A stretch of DNA of 51,152 nucleotides from a virus: IMG/VR virus record IMGVR_UViG_3300006924_000032, positions 1 through 51,152 of that record, one strand, 5' to 3'. Both the position numbers and the translations under genes were made by a program. Position 1 is the first letter of the stretch, and each line of letters opens with the position of its first letter. The notes under the pieces are model-generated. The model ran no database searches. It had not been told where the DNA came from and saw nothing but the letters and a program-made list of their open reading frames with translations. Positions 1 to 6,261 of this stretch are shown here, one piece after another.

Positions 1-1
1 C

Positions 2-406
2 TGGAGGGTTATCCGTTATTTTATAAAAGCTAAGTACGGATTATCACAAGCGGATTTAGATATGTTACTATTCCTATACTCAGAAGATTATTTCTCTAAA
101 GATAAGTTTGAAGAGTTTGATGAACTACTATCGTGGGACGTTAATAGATTTGATAAATTACTTAGAGACGGATGGATTGAAGTTTTCAGGAAAGGCTCTA
201 GAAATAGAAAAGGAATATATCAGTTATCCTATAAAACTGAAAGAGTAATAAGTGGTATATATAAAAAACTAGAAGGAAAAGAGATTCCTACAAGTAAATC
301 TTTTAACCCCATTTTCGCCAAGAACGTGTCATACACCGACAAGGTGTATCGAAATTTTATAATACAAATAAACAAAGAGGTTCGTGATGCAAAAAAAGAA
401 CTTTGA
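2..406 (+). CDS. Winged-helix-like protein, 5' end missing
   Basis: The reading frame is open from the first base of the window, so the start lies outside; 134 residues are visible. A methionine at 62 is internal, because the upstream in-frame residues (WRVIRYFIKAKYGLSQADLDM) continue the same helical pattern. The mix of short helices followed by 'LLRDGWIEVFRKGSRNRKGIYQLS' (given here as a description of a turn, two strands and a basic wing) resembles a MarR-like winged-helix DNA-binding domain. A regulatory role is inference only. It overlaps the following SET-domain gene by about 20 bases, so the two are probably translated from one message. Confidence 0.6.
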   Translation, partial: WRVIRYFIKAKYGLSQADLDMLLFLYSEDYFSKDKFEEFDELLSWDVNRFDKLLRDGWIEVFRKGSRNRKGIYQLSYKTERVISGIYKKLEGKEIPTSKSFNPIFAKNVSYTDKVYRNFIIQINKEVRDAKKEL

Positions 407-767
407 TATTCAATATGTTCTTGATAAACTTAATCTAACTATAGAAGAACTAGATGAGTTATCAGATACTGGACCTGTTATAGATGTTAAGTCTTATCTT
501 ACAGAACGAAAGAAATCAAACATACATGGATATGGAATGTTCGCTAAACGTAAAATTTTAAAAAATGATTTTATTGGAATGGCTTCGATTGACAATACCT
601 ACAAAACGTATCTAGGTAGATACACTAATCATTCAGCCAATCCGAATATAGGTTTTCTATATAACCAATCAAACGATTTATTAGTAAAGGCCCTACAAGA
701 CATACTAGAAGGAGAAGAATTATTTTTAGACTATACATCACACTTTATTAATCCAGAGTATTTATAA
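387..767 (+). CDS. SET-domain protein (putative protein lysine methyltransferase)
   Basis: A 126-residue protein that carries a compact SET fold. The motif NIHGYGMFA near residues 45-53 matches the N-terminal SET signature, NHSANPN near 81-87 matches the RxxNHS catalytic/AdoMet-binding motif, and EGEELFLDY near 108-116 matches the GEELxxDY motif with its tyrosine. These are the parts needed for AdoMet-dependent methyl transfer to lysine. The pre-SET and post-SET regions are absent, as is usual for short phage and bacterial SET proteins. I prefer ATG at 387 to the GTG at 384, because AGAGG at 376-380 is then 6 bases upstream. The target is unknown; host proteins or phage virion proteins are possible. 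The 3' end overlaps the convergent co-chaperonin gene by a few bases. Confidence 0.8.
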   Translation: MQKKNFDIQYVLDKLNLTIEELDELSDTGPVIDVKSYLTERKKSNIHGYGMFAKRKILKNDFIGMASIDNTYKTYLGRYTNHSANPNIGFLYNQSNDLLVKALQDILEGEELFLDYTSHFINPEYL

Positions 768-1046
768 TACTACTACAACATCCCTCTCTTGAATTACAGT
801 AAACTTATCATTCTCTATAAGCATTGTATATCCCTGACGCTTATCATAATAGATAACATCTCCCTTGCTTATGACATCGACATTAGTTCCTGGCTCAACT
901 ACTTTTCCTTTACTGTATCTAAACTGAGACGTATCTTCAGTAGATAATAGCAGTCCTGATGAGGTTTTAACCTCTTCATTAATTACTTCAATTAAAATAT
1001 TTTTCCCTATTAACTTCATTCTATTTTTTTTTTCAGCCTCATCCAT
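762..1046 (-). CDS. groES: GroES-like co-chaperonin (Cpn10)
   Basis: About 94 residues from ATG 1046. The order of strands and motifs fits Cpn10: KLIGKNILIEV at the start (GroES 'RPLHDRVIVK' position), a mobile-loop region EEVKTSSGLLLS, GKVVEPGTNVDVISKGDVIYYDKRQG, and a closing ERDVVVVL (GroES 'ESDILAIV' position). The mobile loop with SSGLLL is the part that would dock to GroEL. A longer frame opens at a TTG at 1094, and a shorter one could begin at ATG 1019; 1046 gives the usual family length. It lies 84 bases downstream of groEL on the same strand, so the pair is probably one operon, in the order groEL-groES, the reverse of the common bacterial groES-groEL order. Known phage co-chaperonins (T4 gp31) help fold the phage capsid protein; the same job is inferred here. 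Confidence 0.85.
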   Translation of the reverse strand: MDEAEKKNRMKLIGKNILIEVINEEVKTSSGLLLSTEDTSQFRYSKGKVVEPGTNVDVISKGDVIYYDKRQGYTMLIENDKFTVIQERDVVVVL

Positions 1047-1130
1047 AAAGAGCCATTCTTTTTTAATCACAGTATTTACTTTTATCTTCTTCAATCATTT
1101 TGTGACCCAAGTATTGATTGGTTTTAATTA

Positions 1131-2732
1131 TTATTTAGATTCATAAGAACGTGCCATTGTTACAATAGCATTAGTTGATAGTATCGTTGTTGCTACTGAC
1201 ACAGCATTTTGTAAAGCTGTTCTTGTTACTTTAACTGGGTCAATAACTCCCATCTTTATTAAGTTGCCATACTCAGAGTTTTTTAAATCATAACCCTCCC
1301 CCTCTTCAGGAATTTCAGAATAAATTTCATCAAAGTGTTTTCCTGCATTATCTATAATCTGTCTAGCTGGTGCTTGTAATGCATACTTCATTATATTGGC
1401 AGCTATTTTTTCATCAGCTGTGGGTGAGCAGGGCTCACATATTTCATATCCTAATCCATACAGAGCCATGCCACCGCCAGGAAGTATGCCCTCCTCTAGT
1501 GCTGAGCGTACTGCACATACTGCATCGTCCACTCTGTCATATAGCTCTTTCTGTTCTAGGTCTGTATTACCTCCAACATATATAACACCTATACCACCAG
1601 TTAGCGAAGCTATTCGTGATAATATAAAATCTTTTTCTGATTTTGTTTTAGCTAAATCAAAAGCACCCTTTAATTCTGCGACTCTTCCATCTATTGCATC
1701 TTGGTCTGAAGAATCATCCTTAAGGATGACTGTTGAGCCACGTCCAACTATCACCTTGGCTGCATGGCCCAAGTCATCAGCATTTATAATGCTCAGGTCA
1801 TCCCCAGTTTTTTCTGAAAAATATGTAGCCCCTACGGTATATGCAATATCCTGCATCAACTCATGCTGCTTGTATCCAAAGTTTGGTGGAGCAATATTAC
1901 ATATCTTTAAATTGTTTTTCATAACATTGGCAGCCAACGTGTTAATTACATTAACTGATGTAGGCGCAATGATAAGTAGTTTTTTGTTCTGCTGTATGAT
2001 TGGTTTAAGCACACCCTCAATCTGAAGTATATTGCTTATCTCAGCATCAGATACCAGAATACTTACATCCTCTAGTATACACTCGTCTTTCTTCTGGTCG
2101 TTGATAAATAACGGAGATGAATATCCCCTGTCTACCTTTATACCCTTAGTGGTCTCGTAGTAAGTCTCGCTAGTCTGGGACTTCTCCACAGTAACAACAC
2201 CGTCTTTACCAACTTCATTATATACATTAGCAATCGTAGTCCCAAGCTCCTTGTCATTATTGGCCGAAATAATCGCCACGTCTTTCATCTTTCGCTGAGA
2301 TAATTTTTTTGAATCTAACTTTAAACCCTTAATGATATCTTTCGTAAGCTCACCCATGTGACGCAGTACCTCTGTACGATTAACACCTTCGGTAATTAAC
2401 TCTGTACCTTTCTTTACCAACGCCTCAGTTAATACTATAGCAGTAGTCGTTCCATCACCTGCCGTAGTGGCTGTCTTGTCAGCAGCCTCTTTCATCATAC
2501 GAACCGCAAGGTTCTCGACTGGGTCGATGAGGTTAATAGACTTAGCTACTGTAACTCCATCTTTCGTAACAGTAATGCCGCCAATATGTTCCTGTGATTC
2601 TATAAGTACTGTGTTGCCCTGTGGGCCTAGTGTACTCTTAACTGCGTTTGATAGTTTGGTGATTCCAGAGATTAACTTCTCTCTGCCGTCCTCACCGAAG
2701 CGTAGCTCCTTAGGGGAATATCCTTGATTCAT
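1131..2732 (-). CDS. groEL: GroEL-type chaperonin (Cpn60)
   Basis: A full-length group I chaperonin of 533 residues. The nucleotide-binding signatures are intact: TLGPQG at 34-39, TKDGVTVAK at 56-64 and GDGTTT at 92-97. The catalytic aspartate region RVDDAVCAVRSALEEG near 395-410 and the PGGG that follows are also present. The apical segment YSSPLFIND matches the substrate/co-chaperonin-binding helix region. It ends at ...ARSYESK and lacks the flexible Gly-Gly-Met tail of bacterial GroEL. A TTG-N18-TATATTTG promoter lies just upstream (2784-2756). It is encoded together with its own co-chaperonin but far from the capsid genes. A role in folding phage structural proteins is inferred from other phage chaperonins. 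Confidence 0.96.
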   Translation of the reverse strand: MNQGYSPKELRFGEDGREKLISGITKLSNAVKSTLGPQGNTVLIESQEHIGGITVTKDGVTVAKSINLIDPVENLAVRMMKEAADKTATTAGDGTTTAIVLTEALVKKGTELITEGVNRTEVLRHMGELTKDIIKGLKLDSKKLSQRKMKDVAIISANNDKELGTTIANVYNEVGKDGVVTVEKSQTSETYYETTKGIKVDRGYSSPLFINDQKKDECILEDVSILVSDAEISNILQIEGVLKPIIQQNKKLLIIAPTSVNVINTLAANVMKNNLKICNIAPPNFGYKQHELMQDIAYTVGATYFSEKTGDDLSIINADDLGHAAKVIVGRGSTVILKDDSSDQDAIDGRVAELKGAFDLAKTKSEKDFILSRIASLTGGIGVIYVGGNTDLEQKELYDRVDDAVCAVRSALEEGILPGGGMALYGLGYEICEPCSPTADEKIAANIMKYALQAPARQIIDNAGKHFDEIYSEIPEEGEGYDLKNSEYGNLIKMGVIDPVKVTRTALQNAVSVATTILSTNAIVTMARSYESK

Positions 2733-2755
2733 ATTTAATTGTATTTAATTTAATG

Positions 2756-2784
2756 CAAATATAGTAAATAATTTCAATACACAA
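2756..2784 (-). promoter_or_regulatory. Bacteroidota-type promoter for groEL-groES
   Basis: On the minus strand, TATATTTG (2763-2756) matches the TAnnTTTG -7 element of Bacteroidota. A TTG lies 18 bases upstream (2784-2782). The predicted transcript would begin about 18-20 bases before the groEL ATG. Confidence 0.65.
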
Positions 2785-2891
2785 CTATGTCATGATTAGG
2801 CTTCACTATATATATATATATTTTATTATAATTAATCGTGTAAAAATTTTTGACGTTTTGGTTTTTTTTATAACATTTATAACATTAGTAT

Positions 2892-2950
2892 TGATAATCA
2901 GTTAGTTAACTATTTAAACTCAACACTAACTCAACACTAACTCAACACTA
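2892..2950. repeat. TGATAATCAG motif followed by three 11-bp iterons
   Basis: TGATAATCAGTTAGTTAA begins at 2892. It is followed at 2918-2950 by three perfect tandem copies of ACTCAACACTA, each 11 bp and so on about one helical turn. The same arrangement with a different 11-bp unit occurs before the primase-helicase gene at 12667-12716. Binding sites for a replication or regulatory protein are a reasonable guess. It lies between the groEL promoter and the terminator of the next minus-strand gene. Confidence 0.7.
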
Positions 2951-2966
2951 GATTAACACTATAGTA

Positions 2967-2992
2967 CAAAAAAAAGAGGGCACTACCCCTCT
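2967..2992 (-). terminator. Intrinsic terminator
   Basis: Read on the minus strand, AGAGGG and CCCTCT form a 6-bp stem with a 6-base loop, followed by a run of eight T. It lies downstream of the small gene at 3222-3031 and would isolate it from groEL. Confidence 0.8.
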
Positions 2993-3030
2993 TCTCTCTA
3001 GACTAAGTCTATTCATCAAACACTACGCAA

Positions 3031-3222
3031 TTATAGTTTCTTAAATAAATTAATGTTTGCTTTGGATAATTCATTACCCTCTGCAATCATACGAACCTTA
3101 TCCGCTCGCTTCATTTGTTTCCGCATACGTGCGGCTTTCGTAATACCCATCTCACATTCAGGAGCATTGTTTATTAACCTTCCTCCCTTTATAGTGTAGT
3201 CATTCATGTTACCGTATTCCAT
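3031..3222 (-). CDS. Hypothetical small basic protein
   Basis: 63 residues, or 58 if translation starts at the second methionine (3207). The middle and C-terminal parts are rich in Lys and Arg (KAARMRKQMKRADKVRMIAEG) and probably helical. I do not recognise a family. It is the only gene on its strand between the non-coding region and groEL and has its own terminator. Confidence 0.55.
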   Translation of the reverse strand: MEYGNMNDYTIKGGRLINNAPECEMGITKAARMRKQMKRADKVRMIAEGNELSKANINLFKKL

Positions 3223-3709
3223 ATCTTAAAGTTTTTGTAAAGATACAAATTTTATTTAGGTGTCCAGAACCATGAGGTTCTATAGCACCACACGCATGAC
3301 ACCCCCTGACCGAAACCAATTTTTTTTTGCTACCCCCCCCTAACGATTCTGCCCAGCTATCCTAGATTTTTTTGCCTTTTTTATTGACCTGTCCTGTCCC
3401 TTGGTCCTGCTGTAGCTACCCACCTACCACAGTACACACTACGCCTACCCCAGCCCCTGTAATATACGTACTAATAACCCCTATGCCCCACCACGTTTTC
3501 CAGATAAACTCTTTAAAGAGCACAGAGATGTGCGTTAACCTCTCGGCCAGTCTCCAGAGGGCTAAACATTTAATAGGGAACAAAGCCACATAATACGCTG
3601 AGATTGAATAAGTTAACTGCGAAAGCCACAATTCTTATTTAGAACGAATATAAACAACAAAAATAAGTTATTGAAAGTCAGTTAGTTACAAGTTTTTTTC
3701 ATTTAGGCC
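3223..3709. other. Non-coding region without a credible gene
   Basis: No open frame here looks like a real gene. Frames of 60-73 codons exist on both strands but have non-ATG starts or shadow-like composition. Visible elements are a hairpin AGAACC-ATGA-GGTTCT at 3266-3281, a run of eight C near 3334, a pyrimidine-rich, C-rich strand bias at 3330-3500, and GCGAAAGCCACA at 3619-3630. The last also occurs as a leader hairpin after two of the hammerhead ribozymes. A TGAAAGTCAGTTAGTTA element lies at 3672-3688. Confidence 0.6.
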
Positions 3710-3845
3710 TTGTGAGAACGAAAGATATAGACTATATTTGAACCAGAAATAAACCACGTTCATTGACATTCTGACCTAAGCTACTGAGAATCAAGCAGTT
3801 ACGATATTTACTTCATGTAAACTGCTGATAATCAATCATTTAACG
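3672..3845. repeat. Three degenerate copies of the TGATAATCAG-type motif
   Basis: TGAAAGTCAGTTAGTTAC at 3672, CTGAGAATCAAGCAGTTACG at 3784 and CTGATAATCAATCATTTAAC at 3825 are variants of the element at 2892 and 12667. In the two perfect forms the core CTGATAATCAG is an interrupted inverted repeat (CTGAT-A-ATCAG). These copies flank the promoter at 3710-3740. Confidence 0.5.
3710..3740 (+). promoter_or_regulatory. Promoter for the ribozyme-punctuated small-gene operon
   Basis: TTG at 3710-3712, a 20-base spacer, and TATATTTG at 3733-3740 match the Bacteroidota sigma consensus (-33 TTG, -7 TAnnTTTG). It is the only good promoter upstream of the plus-strand array. The predicted start is near 3745, which gives an unusually long leader of about 380 bases before the first ATG at 4128. 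Confidence 0.65.
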
Positions 3846-4127
3846 TTCCAGTTAAGATTATCTCTCTATCCATATCTATCAAGCGAGGTAGCTAGCACCA
3901 AGGTGTTTATAGGTCAGACCATCGAGTACAAGTGAAGCAAAGGAGAGAAGACTGCTTACCCTTCGAAAGAAGAGGGTACTATTCGAGATAACCAATCGAT
4001 TAACTATCTGTAGATAGAGAGAAAAAGCAAGGCCAGTGCCTGTAATGTACGACAAAACATCGGTATCTGATTGACAGACCAGTAGGAGCAATACCTATAC
4101 CGATGACTAACTTTTAAATTAATTATT
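3745..4127 (+). promoter_or_regulatory. Long structured 5' leader of unknown type
   Basis: The predicted leader has several strong helices. TACC-CTTC-GAAA-GAAG-AG-GGTA occurs near 3957-3978, and CTATC-TGTA-GATAG near 4003-4016. A 9-bp closing stem pairs CATCGGTAT (4058-4066) with ATACCGATG (4097-4105). This stem ends 22 bases before the ATG at 4128, the same distance at which the hammerhead ribozymes end before the later genes. No hammerhead core is visible. It could be another processing element, a riboswitch-like regulator or a translation-control element; I cannot assign it. Confidence 0.45.
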
Positions 4128-4448
4128 ATGCAATACACAAGAAAAATGTTCAACAACGAATTTGACAAAGAAGAAATCAGCCACATGACTCCAGAGTCAA
4201 TCAAGGCGTTTATCGAACTAAAGAAGATGGGCTGTCCAGTAGATATCTGGTATCAGAACAAGAGAGGATACGAAGATTACAGAGGGTACTTCTGGATAAA
4301 AGCAGAGGAGCACGATGCAGAGCTGTGGGTAGATTACTACGATGCTGAAATGTACTGGGGTAGTGAGAAGCTACAGAAAACACTGGAGAAGCATGGGCTG
4401 TACTTCGAGTGGCAGAACTCAGCAGTGGGTTGTGTCTATGATGCTTAG
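4128..4448 (+). CDS. Hypothetical protein, first gene of the array
   Basis: 106 residues with many aromatic and acidic residues (Trp and Tyr clusters such as DIWYQNKRGYEDYRGYFW). There is no recognised motif, signal peptide or membrane segment. The leader AAATTAATTATTATG resembles the leaders behind the ribozymes. The stop TAG (4446-4448) abuts hammerhead 1, sharing its first base. Host-takeover or regulatory roles are typical for such early phage genes, but nothing in this sequence proves one. Confidence 0.75.
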   Translation: MQYTRKMFNNEFDKEEISHMTPESIKAFIELKKMGCPVDIWYQNKRGYEDYRGYFWIKAEEHDAELWVDYYDAEMYWGSEKLQKTLEKHGLYFEWQNSAVGCVYDA

Positions 4449-4497
4449 ATTAACTGATGAGACCTTATAGGTCGAAACGCCGAGAGGCGTCTTAATC
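4448..4497 (+). ncRNA. Hammerhead ribozyme 1 (type I)
   Basis: Stem I is GATTAA (4448-4453) with TTAATC (4492-4497). The core is CTGATGA (4454-4460) and GAAA (4474-4477). Stem II is GACC-TTATA-GGTC. Stem III is CGCC-GAGA-GGCG, closed by a GNRA tetraloop. The predicted cleavage site is GTC at 4489-4491, cutting between 4491 and 4492, 21 nt before the next ATG at 4513. Confidence 0.95.
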
Positions 4498-4512
4498 TTA
4501 AAAACTATTATT

Positions 4513-4704
4513 ATGAGTACTACAGAAACATTATCGTTGTATCACTACAACCAAGACCAAGTAACAGAAATCAAATTTGACCAGTACGGAAGACCATACG
4601 TCCAATCCTATACCGAGTATGACTCCGAAGGGAACATCTTAAGTGTAGGTGGCCGTTTTATGCTATCGATGAAGACAGGTTATGAATTTACAATCTCAAA
4701 CTAG
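4513..4704 (+). CDS. Hypothetical small protein
   Basis: 63 residues, predicted mostly beta. It contains TEIKFDQYGRPYVQSYTEYDSEGNILSV, an alternating pattern of aromatic and polar residues with a turn-like DSEGN (the fragment is described here by its character, not as a motif hit). I recognise no family. It is the first gene of the message whose 5' end hammerhead 1 would create, and is followed 5 bases later by a second small gene. Confidence 0.65.
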   Translation: MSTTETLSLYHYNQDQVTEIKFDQYGRPYVQSYTEYDSEGNILSVGGRFMLSMKTGYEFTISN

Positions 4705-4709
4705 AATCT

Positions 4710-4856
4710 ATGAAGTTTACGAAAGAACAACTGGAAATCATCGCTTACTGCCTATCACTTTGCGAAAGTGACTTTGAAGGCAAAACTCAAGAACAAATGC
4801 ACCATATCCTAGGAAAGCTACAGCAGAAGGGAATCTGGGGAAGCATCGAAGATTAA
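4710..4856 (+). CDS. Hypothetical small protein
   Basis: 48 residues starting MKFTKEQLEIIAYCL and ending GIWGSIED, predicted helical with two cysteines. The stop TAA (4854-4856) is the last three bases of the 5' strand of stem I of hammerhead 2. It is too short for most gene finders but is supported by the shared architecture: a gene, then a stop inside the ribozyme. Confidence 0.65.
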   Translation: MKFTKEQLEIIAYCLSLCESDFEGKTQEQMHHILGKLQQKGIWGSIED

Positions 4857-4901
4857 CTGATGAGTCCTAACTGGACGAAACGGCCTCTGGCCGTCTTAAT
4901 C
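4851..4901 (+). ncRNA. Hammerhead ribozyme 2 (type I)
   Basis: Stem I is GATTAA (4851-4856) with TTAATC (4896-4901). The core is CTGATGA and GAAA. Stem II is GTCC-TAACT-GGAC and stem III is CGGCC-TCT-GGCCG. Cleavage is predicted after C4895. The distance to the next ATG (4928) is 32 nt because a GGC-GAAA-GCC hairpin (4903-4912) is inserted in the leader. The upstream stop codon lies in stem I. Confidence 0.95.
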
Positions 4902-4902
4902 A

Positions 4903-4912
4903 GGCGAAAGCC
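4903..4912 (+). promoter_or_regulatory. 5' leader hairpin GGC-GAAA-GCC
   Basis: A 3-bp stem with a GAAA tetraloop, 7 nt downstream of the predicted new 5' end. An identical element follows hammerhead 9 (8720-8729). It could protect the 5'-OH end or tune translation; this is inference. Confidence 0.6.
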
Positions 4913-4927
4913 ACAAAAACTATTATT

Positions 4928-5092
4928 ATGAATACTATTATCAATGAATTCAAAAATGCTCAAACTGTATCTCAAAAACTTGGCTTTGCTCTATGTGGCA
5001 TGCTGTTCAGTCTGTTCTGTGTATCACTTCCGATGCTGGTCGCTGACCTTATCATCAATGGTGCACCGAGTAGCTTTGGTTTACTAGGTTAA
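4928..5092 (+). CDS. Small membrane protein
   Basis: 54 residues. After an N-terminal polar helix (MNTIINEFKNAQTVSQK) comes a hydrophobic stretch of about 25 residues (LGFALCGMLFSLFCV... to ...ADLII) that can span the membrane once. The stop TAA (5090-5092) is inside stem I of hammerhead 3. A single-pass inner-membrane protein encoded early could act in superinfection exclusion or lysis timing; that role is speculation. Confidence 0.65.
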   Translation: MNTIINEFKNAQTVSQKLGFALCGMLFSLFCVSLPMLVADLIINGAPSSFGLLG

Positions 5093-5140
5093 CTGATGAG
5101 TCCTCACAGGACGAAACCACCTCAACAGGTGGTCTTAATC
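5087..5140 (+). ncRNA. Hammerhead ribozyme 3 (type I)
   Basis: Stem I is GGTTAA (5087-5092) with TTAATC (5135-5140), one G-U pair replacing the A-U pair of the other copies. The core is CTGATGA and GAAA. Stem II is GTCC-TCACA-GGAC and stem III is CCACCT-CAAC-AGGTGG. Cleavage is predicted after C5134, 20 nt before ATG 5155. The upstream stop codon TAA is in stem I. Confidence 0.95.
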
Positions 5141-5154
5141 TTAAAATTATTATT

Positions 5155-5463
5155 ATGACTACAAAAATTGAATTGAAAAGTGGTTTCTCTAATGGATACC
5201 TTCCAGAAGGAGTGACCTACAAAAACTACACGATGTTGGTAGCGATTGCCAACTACTCAGAGAACGGCTCATGTGTGAGCACTGCCTCTGGTCTTCTGGA
5301 CGAAGACAATGACCTAGCAAAGAAACGAGGCCTTCTGGCTACTACTGGTGGCTTTATGTCAGCTGTGGCACGTGGTGACTTTGCGACTGCATGGAACAGA
5401 GCAGACTACAAGAACAGACAGGCACTACTGAAAGGGCTTGAGAACTTAGAGATAGAGCTATGA
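5155..5463 (+). CDS. Hypothetical protein
   Basis: 102 residues with no recognised family. The first half looks like beta strands (YTMLVAIANYSENGSCVSTASG) and the second half is helical (KKRGLLATTGGFMSAVARGDFATAWNRADYKNRQALLKGLENLEIEL, described here as amphipathic helices). Its stop TGA overlaps the next start as ATGA, so translation is probably coupled. First gene of a four-gene message between hammerheads 3 and 4. Confidence 0.75.
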   Translation: MTTKIELKSGFSNGYLPEGVTYKNYTMLVAIANYSENGSCVSTASGLLDEDNDLAKKRGLLATTGGFMSAVARGDFATAWNRADYKNRQALLKGLENLEIEL

Positions 5464-5630
5464 TAAACGAGGTTTACATAGATTTTATGAACAAGGACAA
5501 TGGGTTTAAAACTGAAAGAAAGTATTTTCAAACCTATGAAGATGCTCATGTATGGGCACTGGATAACTTGGATAAGTTTAATCATGACATGATAAGTTAT
5601 ACCGAGTACGAAAAACCAATAAAAAACTAA
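5460..5630 (+). CDS. Hypothetical small protein
   Basis: 56 residues (MINEVYIDFMNKDNG...EYEKPIKN). It starts in an ATGA overlap with the previous gene. A strand-turn-helix pattern with YFQTYEDAHVWALDNL resembles the 'TPEEAQQEA' helix of the protein at 6525, so the two may share a small fold, but identity is too low to claim homology. Confidence 0.6.
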   Translation: MINEVYIDFMNKDNGFKTERKYFQTYEDAHVWALDNLDKFNHDMISYTEYEKPIKN

Positions 5631-5633
5631 AAT

Positions 5634-5765
5634 ATGGATAGTTACACAAAAAAAGTAATACTAAACAATGTTGAAAAAATAATACTAAGGCTGAAAGATG
5701 AAATAGGCCATACTAATGGTATGTACGTTTCAAATGAAATATTAAAACAAATTAAAAAATTATGA
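5634..5765 (+). CDS. Hypothetical very small protein
   Basis: 43 residues, mostly helical and basic (MDSYTKKVILNNVEKIILRL...QIKKL). It begins 3 bases after the previous stop. Its own stop TGA overlaps the next ATG (ATGA at 5762-5765). Nothing is recognised. Confidence 0.55.
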   Translation: MDSYTKKVILNNVEKIILRLKDEIGHTNGMYVSNEILKQIKKL

Positions 5766-5878
5766 GTAAATACAGCAATTGTTGTGGAGCAACACCATCG
5801 TGGTTGAGTGACTCCCTGTGTAGTGACTGCCATGAGCATGCAGAATTCTACAAGGAAACCGAAGACCAAGAAGATTAA
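5762..5878 (+). CDS. Small zinc-ribbon protein
   Basis: 38 residues. NCCGA near the start and LCSDCHEHAEF further on form a CC...CxxC arrangement typical of tiny phage zinc-ribbon proteins; the His residues could also take part. The stop TAA (5876-5878) is inside stem I of hammerhead 4. The family is often found in early regions of phages, with no established function. Confidence 0.7.
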   Translation: MSKYSNCCGATPSWLSDSLCSDCHEHAEFYKETEDQED

Positions 5879-5926
5879 CTGACGAGTCCTCATAGGACGA
5901 AACGGCTCTCTCGAGCCGTCTTAATC
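5873..5926 (+). ncRNA. Hammerhead ribozyme 4 (type I)
   Basis: Stem I is GATTAA (5873-5878) with TTAATC (5921-5926). The core is CTGACGA, with C instead of T at the tolerant seventh position, and GAAA. Stem II is GTCC-TCATA-GGAC and stem III is CGGCTC-TCTC-GAGCCG. Cleavage is predicted after C5920, 21 nt before ATG 5942. The stop codon is in stem I. Confidence 0.95.
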
Positions 5927-5941
5927 TTAAAACTAAATATT

Positions 5942-6097
5942 ATGACAAAGAAAGATTTTATCTGGCTATGCAATGAGCACAGCGTAAACCCCTCAATAGT
6001 TATGGAAGACGAGGGAGCAATACAAATATTAAAAGAATTCAAGGGTACTGTATTTCAGCAGATGGCTCTTAACTCATATTTAACTAAAAACTATTAA
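5942..6097 (+). CDS. Hypothetical small protein
   Basis: 51 residues (MTKKDFIWLCNEHSV...SYLTKNY), helical, with no recognised domain. First of three genes between hammerheads 4 and 5. Confidence 0.6.
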   Translation: MTKKDFIWLCNEHSVNPSIVMEDEGAIQILKEFKGTVFQQMALNSYLTKNY

Positions 6098-6107
6098 TAT
6101 AAATATT

Positions 6108-6257
6108 ATGATAACAAGAACACTATCTATGAAAAGTCATTGGTACAAGACGTACAAGACTATAACAAAAAAATTTAATGACGAGCAACACCTCAGCAAC
6201 TACATAGACTTTATGGAGTCCAGAGGTTACAAAACAATTGGAATATTTAAAAACTAA
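6108..6257 (+). CDS. Hypothetical small basic protein
   Basis: 49 residues (MITRTLSMKSHWYKTYKTI...YKTIGIFKN), rich in Lys and Tyr. The leader AAATATTATG is like its neighbours. It is followed 4 bases later by the next ATG. Confidence 0.55.
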   Translation: MITRTLSMKSHWYKTYKTITKKFNDEQHLSNYIDFMESRGYKTIGIFKN

Positions 6258-6261
6258 AATT

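Noticed and set aside
1370-2727. Plus-strand frames opposite groEL
   Set aside because: Shadow frames of a strongly supported gene, with improbable amino-acid composition.
2917-2950. The three ACTCAACACTA repeats as a CRISPR array
   Set aside because: Units are 11 bp and directly adjacent with no spacers; no cas genes are present.
3266-3281. AGAACC-ATGA-GGTTCT hairpin as a terminator
   Set aside because: No T run follows on either strand, so it is recorded only as a hairpin within the non-coding region.
3534-3560. Minus-strand sequence GGAGACTGGCCGAGAGGTTAA resembling the start and D-arm of a tRNA-Ser
   Set aside because: No matching acceptor 3' strand, no T-arm GTTCRA and no proper 7-base anticodon loop follow downstream.
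3416-3631. Minus-strand frame ending in a hydrophobic stretch (WWGIGVISTYITGAGVGVV)
   Set aside because: It starts at TTG, has no internal ATG, and overlaps C-rich non-coding DNA; Bacteroidota phage genes here use ATG starts.
4458-5157. Open frames starting at the ATG inside the ribozyme core (CTGATGAG), which in copies 2 and 3 run up to the next gene's ATGA
   Set aside because: The frame is closed early in copies 1, 6, 7 and 8, and copies 4, 5 and 9 have CTGACGAG without an ATG, so it is not a shared feature.
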